From Brevundimonas sp. UBA2388 (GTDB lineage: Bacteria > Pseudomonadota > Alphaproteobacteria > Caulobacterales > Caulobacteraceae), in NCBI GenBank assembly GCA_002343425.1, contig DDSO01000114.1, positions 1-6,566 on the forward strand: 6,566 bases of DNA, read 5' to 3'. Position 1 is the stretch's first letter. Each line of letters begins with the position of its first letter. The notes under the pieces are model-generated. The model worked only from the letters and a program-made list of their open reading frames with translations, was not told the origin of the DNA and searched no databases. The translations under genes and the position numbers were made by a program. Positions 1 to 5,630 of this stretch are shown here, piece by piece.

Positions 1-567
<567 letters not shown>

Positions 568-590
568 GCTTCGGGCCGGACGAAACGAAG

Positions 591-622
591 AGGGCCGGCG
601 GAGCGATCCGCCGGCCCTTTTT
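591..622 (+). terminator. Rho-independent terminator of acnA
   Basis: An 11-bp perfect GC-rich stem (GGGCCGGCGGA at 592-602 with TCCGCCGGCCC at 607-617) is closed by a GCGA tetraloop of the stable GNRA type. Five T residues follow at 618-622. A591 and T618 can add a twelfth pair. It begins 24 bases after the acnA stop. There is no comparable T-run on the other side, so it should work only for plus-strand transcription. Confidence 0.93.
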
Positions 623-670
623 GCTGACGTCTCCATGCGATTCCGCAACTTCAGGCTGGATAAATCAACC

Positions 671-701
671 TTGACGAGCGGTCACGGCGGGTATCTATTT
701 C
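671..701 (+). promoter_or_regulatory. Candidate housekeeping promoter for the 744-1022 lipoprotein gene
   Basis: TTGACG at 671-676 is an exact match to the core of the Caulobacter-type -35 element. It is followed at 694-701 by TCTATTTC, which matches six of eight positions of GCTANAWC. The spacer is slightly long for the Caulobacter model but normal for a classical sigma-70 reading (TTGACG, 18 bases, CTATTT). It lies after the acnA terminator, and the predicted start near 708 would leave a leader of about 36 nt. Motif match only. Confidence 0.45.
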
Positions 702-743
702 CCGGCAGGGGCCGATCTGCCGGCCTCCGAAGGAGGACCAGCT

Positions 744-1022
744 ATGCGTGCTTCGATGGTTTCCATTCTTCTGGCCGGAGGGACGCTCGCCCTCGGCGCC
801 TGCAGCACCACGGTCGAACCCGTCAACCTGACGATGGCCGAGCGGGCCGAGCAGTGCAGCGCTGACTCCGAACTGGTCCGGACCGGCAGCCAGACCGGCG
901 ACCCCCGGCAGGACTACAGATGCATGAGCGGCGGCCATCGGCGCGGAAACGCCAGTGATTCCGCCGGCGTCGTCGGTTACGGCAGGCAAAGCACCATCGC
1001 CGCCGGCCGGGCGACGCCCTGA
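744..1022 (+). CDS. Small predicted lipoprotein of unknown function
   Basis: This 92-residue protein has a bacterial lipoprotein signal: Met-Arg, a hydrophobic stretch, and a lipobox LGAC with the lipidated Cys at residue 20. The mature protein would be only 73 residues, secreted and membrane-anchored. It has two further cysteines (Cys38 and Cys60) that could form a disulfide in the periplasm. The segment between them is Arg/Asp/Thr-rich and looks like the folded core. The last 30 residues are Gly/Ser/Ala-rich and probably flexible. The ATG is well supported by AAGGAGGA at 730-737, six bases upstream. A candidate promoter lies upstream, so the gene is probably monocistronic. I do not recognise a named family. 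Third codon positions are mostly G or C to the end, which argues for real coding and against a frameshifted tail. Confidence 0.75.
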   Translation: MRASMVSILLAGGTLALGACSTTVEPVNLTMAERAEQCSADSELVRTGSQTGDPRQDYRCMSGGHRRGNASDSAGVVGYGRQSTIAAGRATP

Positions 1023-1036
1023 TCCAGCCCGATCGA

Positions 1037-1052
1037 CGGCGTTGAGACGCCG
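1037..1052. other. Small hairpin between convergent lipoprotein genes
   Basis: CGGCGT at 1037-1042 and ACGCCG at 1047-1052 form a 6-bp stem with a TGAG loop, between two genes that converge. There is no T-run on either side, so it is not a convincing intrinsic terminator. It could slow polymerase or protect 3' ends, or it may be chance in GC-rich DNA. Confidence 0.2.
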
Positions 1053-1063
1053 CCCCGGTGCCG

Positions 1064-1591
1064 TCAGCCCCCCGTCGCGTTATGCGGTCCGCGGTCGCGC
1101 GGATTGCGGCCGAAGGCCTGCTCGCAGACGGCGCGGCCGAATTCTTCGGACACCATCATCTGGCGGTCGCCGAGCACGCCGCCGAGGCGGCCCTGGGCGC
1201 TGGTCGCCACCGAAACAGGGAAGCGGCCGAGCACGCGGTTGTTGGCCGGATCGACGAACTCCACCGTGCCCGAAAGCGTATGGACGCCGTCGCCGGTGAA
1301 AAGGGTTTCCAGCCGGCCGGCGCGCTGCATCTCGTCGACATGGACCCGGACGTTGATCGGCGCGGTGCCCCACATGCAGCGCCGCAGTTCCTCGTGCACC
1401 TCTTCGGAGAAGGTCTCCGAAAAATCCTCCTCGGCGTCGAGCCAGCCGGTCGACAGGGTGATGCTGCCGACCTGGGCGGTCTCCTGCAGGCCGATCGGCA
1501 AGGCGATGGGCGGACCGCCCTCGATGACGGGCGCACAGGCCGTGGCGGCGAGCAGGGCGGCGGCCAGGACGGCGGTCGTGGCGGACTTCAT
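1064..1591 (-). CDS. Predicted lipoprotein of unknown function, 175 residues
   Basis: The protein starts MKSATTAVLAAALLAATAC and should be lipidated on Cys19. The lipobox (ATAC) is slightly non-canonical because the -3 residue is Ala rather than Leu. I chose the ATG at 1589-1591 because it begins directly with the signal peptide and has a GGGAGC ribosome site a few bases upstream. Starting 21 codons earlier (1654) would put a charged His/Arg/Glu stretch before the signal. The mature part alternates beta-like hydrophobic strands: SITLSTGW near 43-50, PINVRVHVDEM at 78-88, and a SGTVEFVDP...VLGRFPVSV hairpin at 107-128. It ends in a helix containing Cys156 and a polar Arg/Gly/Asn tail. Cys72 and Cys156 may pair. 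I cannot assign a family. It lies 101 bases downstream of the isoaspartyl peptidase gene on the same strand, far enough to have its own promoter. Confidence 0.8.
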   Translation of the reverse strand: MKSATTAVLAAALLAATACAPVIEGGPPIALPIGLQETAQVGSITLSTGWLDAEEDFSETFSEEVHEELRRCMWGTAPINVRVHVDEMQRAGRLETLFTGDGVHTLSGTVEFVDPANNRVLGRFPVSVATSAQGRLGGVLGDRQMMVSEEFGRAVCEQAFGRNPRDRGPHNATGG

Positions 1592-1616
1592 TTCGGGCTC
1601 CCGGTTTTCGCGGCAA

Positions 1617-1624
1617 GCTTTAGC
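1617..1624 (-). promoter_or_regulatory. Possible -10 element for the 1064-1591 lipoprotein gene
   Basis: Read on the minus strand this is GCTAAAGC, seven of eight matches to the Caulobacter-type -10 motif GCTANAWC. It sits about 25 bases before the chosen ATG. No good -35 element lies at the right distance. An imperfect dyad (1634-1661) occupies that region instead, so the promoter could be activator-dependent, or the match could be accidental. Confidence 0.3.
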
Positions 1625-1633
1625 GTGGCGGGC

Positions 1634-1661
1634 GGTGAACGCCGGATGAACCACGTTCGCC
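1634..1661. repeat. Imperfect inverted repeat upstream of the lipoprotein gene
   Basis: GGTGAACG at 1634-1641 and CGTTCGCC at 1654-1661 are inverted copies of each other at seven of eight positions, separated by 12 bases. The dyad covers the place where the -35 element of the minus-strand lipoprotein promoter would be. It could be an operator. As RNA it could also be a weak hairpin at the end of the isoaspartyl peptidase transcript, but no T-run follows. Confidence 0.3.
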
Positions 1662-1692
1662 AGAGGATTAAATCGCCGTAAGGCTCCTCCGT

Positions 1693-2571
1693 CTAGCGCC
1701 CGAACACCTCGACCCCGATCTCGCCGTCGGGGGTCAGCCAGGCCCGTTTCATGCCCTGGCTGTTGAAGGGCGCGGCGATGTTCCCGTCGCGGTCCAGGGC
1801 GATCAGGCCGCCGTCCCCGCCCATGCCGCCGATCTCGTCGATCACGGCGCGGCCCGCTTCGGCCAGGGTCTGGCCCGCGGCGACGCGCCAGCTGACCTGA
1901 ACGCAGGCGGCGACGCGGATGAAGTATTCGCCCTGACCGGTGCCCGAGACCGCGACGCGCCCGTCGGCCCAGCTGCCGGCGCCGGGGATCGGGGTGTCGC
2001 CCACGCGGCCCGGCATCTTGCCGAATACGCCCGCCGTCGAGGTCGCCGCCGCCAGCCGTCCGTCGCGGTCCAGCACGCAGCAGCCGACCGTGCCGTGCGC
2101 CAGCGTCCCCGGCGGATGATTGTCCTCGCCCTGACCGGCCCGGGTGTACCAGGCGGTTTCATCGGCGATCCGCTCCAGTCCCTGATCGAGTGCGAACAGG
2201 GCGGCGCCCTCGCCGGCGAGCATCACATGGGGCGTGCGGTCCATCACGGCGCGCGCGGCCACGACGGGATTGCGGAAGCCCTGCAGGGCGGCGACCGCCC
2301 CGGCCTTGCGCGTCGCCCCGTCCATCAGACTGGCGTCCAGCTCATAGGCTCCCGCCAGATTGGGCGAGGCCCCGCGGCCGGCGACATAGAGACCGGAATC
2401 CTCGAGCAGCACCGTCGCCTCGACCGCCACGTCCAGCGCCGACGCCCCCGCGTCCAGCCGCGCCTTCATGGCCGCGACGACCTCGCCCATGTGGGCGATT
2501 TCGAGGGTGTAGTCGCGTTCGCGCCGGGCGCCGGCGCCGCCGTGGAGGATGAGGGCGGGTCTGCCGGTCAT
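1693..2571 (-). CDS. iaaA: Isoaspartyl peptidase / L-asparaginase (Ntn-hydrolase, plant type)
   Basis: Enzymes of this family cleave isoaspartyl (beta-aspartyl) dipeptides and hydrolyse L-asparagine to aspartate and ammonia. They are made as an inactive precursor that cuts itself into two subunits. At 292 residues the length is normal. The N-terminus has the expected [10 protein letters not shown]. The self-cleavage site is AHG-TVGC, making Thr161 the new N-terminal nucleophile. Supporting active-site residues follow: Thr179 in [17 protein letters not shown], the substrate-binding Arg189 and Asp192 of that same motif, and [11 protein letters not shown] (Thr211). The usual TSTGG reads TSTAG here, a small variation next to the active site. 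I chose the ATG at 2569-2571 because it begins at the conserved N-terminus and has AAGAGG just upstream. The longer reading (to 2625) adds 18 residues that do not look like the family. The symbol is by homology to E. coli iaaA. Confidence 0.93.
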   Translation of the reverse strand: MTGRPALILHGGAGARRERDYTLEIAHMGEVVAAMKARLDAGASALDVAVEATVLLEDSGLYVAGRGASPNLAGAYELDASLMDGATRKAGAVAALQGFRNPVVAARAVMDRTPHVMLAGEGAALFALDQGLERIADETAWYTRAGQGEDNHPPGTLAHGTVGCCVLDRDGRLAAATSTAGVFGKMPGRVGDTPIPGAGSWADGRVAVSGTGQGEYFIRVAACVQVSWRVAAGQTLAEAGRAVIDEIGGMGGDGGLIALDRDGNIAAPFNSQGMKRAWLTPDGEIGVEVFGR

Positions 2572-2599
2572 CGGGGCCTCTTTTCTCTCGGGTCCAGGG

Positions 2600-2625
2600 T
2601 CGCTAGCTTTGCAGTAAGATGGCAA
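2600..2625 (-). promoter_or_regulatory. Candidate promoter for the isoaspartyl peptidase gene
   Basis: On the minus strand TTGCCA (2620-2625) is followed after about 12 bases by GCTAGCGA (2600-2607), a partial match to the Caulobacter-type TTGaCgS / GCTANAWC promoter with suitable spacing. The predicted start near 2593 leaves a leader of about 22 nt carrying the AAGAGG ribosome site. The intergenic gap is only 89 bases and is shared with the divergent oxygenase operon, for which I could find no convincing promoter. Confidence 0.3.
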
Positions 2626-2660
2626 GGCTTTCGCCCGTCATGCGCGCCAAGGGATGATCC

Positions 2661-3467
2661 GTGCAAGATCGAGGATCCTTCGCGGTTTCGAATTCCGCCC
2701 GCATCGAGATCGATCCGGGCCTGAAGCCGTCGTCCATGACTGCCGCCTTCAAACAATTCGGCCGAATCCACATCCCCGGCTTCCTCAAGCCTGCGTCAGC
2801 CGAGATGCTGCACCGCGCGCTCGCGACCGAGAAACTCTGGCTCTGCTCGACCATGGGCGGCGGCCAGACCGTCGACGTGCCCGTCGAACAGCTGGAGGCC
2901 TTTCCGCCTGACCAGGCGATGCGCTTCCTTCAACTGGCCCATGCCGAGGCGCGCGACGGCTTCCACTATATGTTCGACAACGTCCGCATCAGCGATCTGG
3001 CCGAGCAACGCCAACCGCTCGCTGCAGAGCTGGCGGCCGCCTATGCCTTTCTCAACAGCCCGGCGTTCCTCGATTTCGTGCGCGCGCTGACCGGTGATCA
3101 GCGCCCCAATTTCGTCGACGCACAGGCCACCCGGTACGAACGCGGGCATTATCTGACCCAGCATGACGACCTGGCCGAGGGCAAGGGCCGGCTTTACGCC
3201 TATGTCCTGAACCTGACGCCGCACTGGCGGACGGACTGGGGCGGACTGCTGAACTTCATCGACGCCGACGGCCATGTGGCCGAGGCCTACAGCCCGGCCT
3301 GGAACGCGCTCAACCTGTTCCGTGTGCCCCAGCCTCACGCCGTCTCCTGTGTGGCCCCTTTCGCCGGAGCCCCGCGTCTGTCAATCACCGGCTGGGTGCG
3401 CCAGATTGATCTGAGCCTCCTCCCCGGTCGGGCCCCGGCCCCGAACCCCTTCAGAAAGACCCCCTGA
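2661..3467 (+). CDS. 2-oxoglutarate/Fe(II) oxygenase, Tpa1/Ofd1-like prolyl hydroxylase family (first paralog)
   Basis: The family couples oxidation of 2-oxoglutarate to succinate and CO2 with hydroxylation of a substrate. Characterised relatives hydroxylate proline in proteins, but the target here is unknown. The 268-residue cytoplasmic protein carries the full iron site of the double-stranded beta-helix fold: His168 and Asp170 in YLTQHDD, and His226 in VPQPHAVS. Arg239 and Ser241 of RLSITGW are placed to bind the 2-oxoglutarate carboxylate. The middle (RLYAYVLNLTPHW...DWGGLLNF) is typical of this family. The start is GTG, preceded by AAGGGATG. An ATG exists at codon 26 (2736), but the ungapped match to the paralog at 4465-5181 continues 12 residues before it, and GTG 2661 follows directly on an in-frame TGA at 2655-2657. 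A Pro/Arg-rich tail of about 20 residues is absent from the paralog. The stop overlaps the next gene's ATG. Confidence 0.9.
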   Translation: MQDRGSFAVSNSARIEIDPGLKPSSMTAAFKQFGRIHIPGFLKPASAEMLHRALATEKLWLCSTMGGGQTVDVPVEQLEAFPPDQAMRFLQLAHAEARDGFHYMFDNVRISDLAEQRQPLAAELAAAYAFLNSPAFLDFVRALTGDQRPNFVDAQATRYERGHYLTQHDDLAEGKGRLYAYVLNLTPHWRTDWGGLLNFIDADGHVAEAYSPAWNALNLFRVPQPHAVSCVAPFAGAPRLSITGWVRQIDLSLLPGRAPAPNPFRKTP

Positions 3468-4468
3468 TGCGCGCTGTCCTGTCCAAGGCCCCCGGCGGTC
3501 CCGAAACCCTCGTCGTCGAGGAGGTGCTGGATCCCAGGCCGATGAAGGGCGAGGTTGTCATCGAGGTCCGGGCCGTGGGCGTCAACTTCCCTGACACCCT
3601 GATCATCGAGGACAAATACCAGTTCAAGCCGACTCGCCCCTTCTCGCCCGGCGGCGAGGTAGCGGGCGTGGTCGAGGCCGTCGGCGAGGGGGTGACCACG
3701 GTCCGCAAGGGCGACCGCGTCATCGCCGTGCCCGGCTGGGGTGGCATGGTCGAACGGCTGGCGGTCCCGGCCGCCTCGGTGATGAAGATCCCCGACGCCA
3801 TGGATTTCAACACCGCCGCCGCCCTGGTGATGACCTACGGCACCTCCTACTACGCCCTGAAGGATCGGGCCCAGCTGAAGGCGGGCGAGAGTCTGCTGGT
3901 GCTGGGCGCTGCCGGCGGCGTCGGCGTGGCCGCGGTCGAGCTGGGCAAGGCCATGGGCGCGCATGTCATCGCCGCGGCCTCGACCAACGACAAGGTCCAG
4001 TTCGCGCTCGAAGCCGGCGCCGACAATGGCCTGATCTATCCGTCCGGCAAGATGGACAAGGCGGCCCAGAAGGAGCTGTCGGGCGAGCTGAAACTGGCCT
4101 CGGGCCGCGATGGTCCGGACGTGGTCTATGACGCGGTCGGTGGCGACTATTGCGAGCCGGCCATCCGGTCGATGGACTGGAACGGCCGCTATCTGGTGGT
4201 TGGCTTCCCGGCCGGGATTCCATCCCTGCCGCTGAACCTGACCCTGCTGAAGTCGGTGTCGGTGATCGGGGTCTTCTGGGGCGCCGCGGTGATGCGCGAC
4301 CCCGCCGCCCACGCCGCCAACATGGCCGACCTGCTGCGCTTCTGGGAGGATGGAAAGATCCGTCCGCGCGTCAGCCAGACCTTCCCGCTGGAACGCGCCC
4401 ATGAGGCGATCAAGGCGCTGGGCGACCGGTCGGTGATGGGCAAGGTCGTGGTCACGGTCGACTCGTGA
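3467..4468 (+). CDS. NAD(P)H-dependent quinone oxidoreductase-type enzyme (zinc-free MDR family)
   Basis: This 333-residue cytoplasmic oxidoreductase belongs to the medium-chain dehydrogenase/reductase superfamily, in the quinone oxidoreductase branch. It has a GroES-like N-terminal domain (about 25-110, including GEVVIEVRAVGVNFPDTLI and SPGGEVAGVVEAVGEGV). A Rossmann domain follows, with nucleotide-binding motif GAAGGVG at 147-153. It lacks the cysteine-rich zinc loop of alcohol dehydrogenases. Relatives reduce quinones, enones or acryloyl/crotonyl-type thioesters with NADPH, and sequence alone does not choose among these. Its ATG shares one base with the stop of the upstream oxygenase (TGATG at 3465-3469). 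Its TGA overlaps the GTG start of the downstream oxygenase (GTGA at 4465-4468). Ribosome sites are weak at both junctions, so translational coupling is likely and the three products are probably made together. Confidence 0.92.
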   Translation: MRAVLSKAPGGPETLVVEEVLDPRPMKGEVVIEVRAVGVNFPDTLIIEDKYQFKPTRPFSPGGEVAGVVEAVGEGVTTVRKGDRVIAVPGWGGMVERLAVPAASVMKIPDAMDFNTAAALVMTYGTSYYALKDRAQLKAGESLLVLGAAGGVGVAAVELGKAMGAHVIAAASTNDKVQFALEAGADNGLIYPSGKMDKAAQKELSGELKLASGRDGPDVVYDAVGGDYCEPAIRSMDWNGRYLVVGFPAGIPSLPLNLTLLKSVSVIGVFWGAAVMRDPAAHAANMADLLRFWEDGKIRPRVSQTFPLERAHEAIKALGDRSVMGKVVVTVDS

Positions 4469-5181
4469 CCCTGCGGCTGTCGCCGTCGCTGGACGTCGCG
4501 GCGCTGCACAGGGCGTTCGAGGCGCGGCGGCGACTGCACATCCCGGGCGTCCTCGATCTCGACAGCGCCGAAGCGGTGGTCGCGGCCATGGAGGCCTTCG
4601 ACGGGTGGAAGGTCAGCGTCTCGGCCGGGGGCGAATTCTTCGAACTGCCCCTGAGCGGGCGCGTCGCCGCCGAGCCCGGCAAACAGGGCTGGATCGATCA
4701 GGCCCGCGTCGACGGGGCCGAACCGCGCATGCAGTACATCTTCGACACCCGCCGTCTGGATCTCGAGCCCGAAGACGCGCCGCGCGACGCCGTCAGCGAG
4801 GTGCTCGACTTCCTCAATGGCCCGGACTTCCTCGCCTTCGTCCGGGGCGTGACCGGCGATGACCGCATCGATTTCGCCGACGCCCAGGCCACGCGCTACC
4901 GGCCCGGCCACGTCCTGACCGGCCACGACGACGGGGCCGAGGGCAAGAACCGGCTCTATGCCTATGTGCTGAACCTGACCCGCGGCTGGCGCGCCGACTG
5001 GGGCGGGGTGCTGGCCTTTGAGGGCGCAGACGGACACATCGAGGAAGGCTTCGCGCCCGCCTTCAACGCCCTCAACATCTTCGCCGTGCCGATGCGCCAC
5101 GCCGTGACCCAGGTGGCCAGCTTCGCCCCCAGGGACCGTCTGTCGATCACCGGCTGGCTCCGCTCCCATCAGGCGGTCTAG
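4465..5181 (+). CDS. 2-oxoglutarate/Fe(II) oxygenase, Tpa1/Ofd1-like family (second paralog)
   Basis: This 238-residue protein is a diverged copy of the oxygenase at 2661-3467. Across the iron-binding core (this protein 137-185 against 151-199 of the other) 37 of 49 residues are identical without gaps. The N-terminal halves and the region after the core are less alike. The catalytic set is intact: His154 and Asp156 in LTGHDDGAEG, distal His212 in VPMRHAVT, and Arg225 and Ser227 in RLSITGW. The usual PQPH before the distal His reads PMRH here, and the protein ends shortly after the last strand, without the Pro-rich tail. Translation starts at a GTG overlapping the reductase stop, with no clear Shine-Dalgarno, consistent with coupling. 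It is likely active. Substrate unknown, plausibly a protein proline by family precedent. Confidence 0.9.
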   Translation: MTLRLSPSLDVAALHRAFEARRRLHIPGVLDLDSAEAVVAAMEAFDGWKVSVSAGGEFFELPLSGRVAAEPGKQGWIDQARVDGAEPRMQYIFDTRRLDLEPEDAPRDAVSEVLDFLNGPDFLAFVRGVTGDDRIDFADAQATRYRPGHVLTGHDDGAEGKNRLYAYVLNLTRGWRADWGGVLAFEGADGHIEEGFAPAFNALNIFAVPMRHAVTQVASFAPRDRLSITGWLRSHQAV

Positions 5182-5576
5182 TCGTCCCGCAACCGTTCCA
5201 GCGCCGCGTCGGCCTGATCCTTGTGGCGGCGTTTGATATGGGTTCCCAGGGTGGCTATCAGGGCTGCGATGACCGCGGCGTCGTCGGTGAAGCCGATGCC
5301 GGCGAAGACATCGGGGATGGCGTCGATGGGCAGGATGAAATAGGCCAGCCCGCCCAGCATGATACCCTTGGCCGCCATCGGCGTCTCGGGATCCCGCGCG
5401 GTGTAATAGACGCTGATCACCTGACGCGCGAAGGGGATGCAGGCCGCGGTGCGCCGGATCTTGGGCCAGAACCCCTTCTGCACCCGTACCTCATTGACCT
5501 GCTGGACGGAGGGCACGAGGGCGCGGGACGGATCCAGCGCGTCTTCAGGGGTCATCGGTTTGGCATTCGTGGTCAT
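5178..5576 (-). CDS. DUF1232 (YkvA-like) predicted membrane-associated protein
   Basis: The 132-residue protein contains the DUF1232 signature at about 68-107: AAKGIMLGGLAYFILPIDAIPD followed by FAGIGFTDDAAVIAALIA. This is a hydrophobic helix pair around the invariant PxDxIPD-type turn. The domain is widespread in bacteria with no established biochemical role. The N-terminal part is polar and basic (KGFWPKIRR), probably cytoplasmic, and the C-terminal tail is charged (KRRHKDQADAALERLRDD). The ATG at 5574-5576 is preferred over a Met at codon 8, which has no ribosome site, although GGGGA upstream of the chosen start is only a modest one. Its stop shares a CTAG with the convergent oxygenase gene, and its 5' end overlaps a likely promoter for the divergent dehydrogenase gene. 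Confidence 0.88.
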   Translation of the reverse strand: MTTNAKPMTPEDALDPSRALVPSVQQVNEVRVQKGFWPKIRRTAACIPFARQVISVYYTARDPETPMAAKGIMLGGLAYFILPIDAIPDVFAGIGFTDDAAVIAALIATLGTHIKRRHKDQADAALERLRDD

Positions 5577-5588
5577 GGCGGCTAAATC
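5560..5588 (+). promoter_or_regulatory. Candidate housekeeping promoter for the 3-hydroxyacyl-CoA dehydrogenase gene
   Basis: GCTAAATC at 5581-5588 matches the Caulobacter-type -10 consensus GCTANAWC at every position. TTGGCA at 5560-5565 is a fair -35 element, with a 14-base spacer counted in the seven-base form, within the accepted 10-14 range. A start near 5595 would give a leader of about 36 nt. The -35 element lies inside the first codons of the DUF1232 gene on the other strand. Confidence 0.5.
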
Positions 5589-5630
5589 CCCGCGACGTTC
5601 TCAGGTTCAAACAACATAGGGGCTCCGGCC

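Noticed and set aside
903..1022. Possible frameshift in the tail of the small lipoprotein gene after Cys60
   Set aside because: Neither alternative frame gives a sensible continuation, and third codon positions stay GC-rich in the annotated frame to the stop.
1058..1681. Plus-strand open frame covering the minus-strand lipoprotein gene
   Set aside because: The minus-strand frame has a lipoprotein signal peptide and a ribosome site. The plus-strand product is Arg/Gly/Ala-rich without any domain.
1655..1692. Possible intrinsic terminator after the isoaspartyl peptidase gene (GGAGGAG ... ATCCTC)
   Set aside because: The pairing is short and interrupted, and no T-run follows on the minus strand.
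2095..2724. Plus-strand open frame opposite the isoaspartyl peptidase
   Set aside because: The minus-strand gene has every catalytic motif of its family, and the plus-strand frame also runs into the oxygenase gene start in another frame.
3335..4402. Long minus-strand open frame (355 codons) opposite the quinone oxidoreductase gene
   Set aside because: It is a GC-rich shadow of a confidently identified enzyme gene. Its translation is His/Gly/Arg/Asp-rich low-complexity sequence with no family signature.
4189..5169. Long minus-strand open frame (326 codons) opposite the second oxygenase
   Set aside because: It spans the junction of two real plus-strand genes and encodes no recognisable domain. 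Open antisense frames are expected at this GC content.
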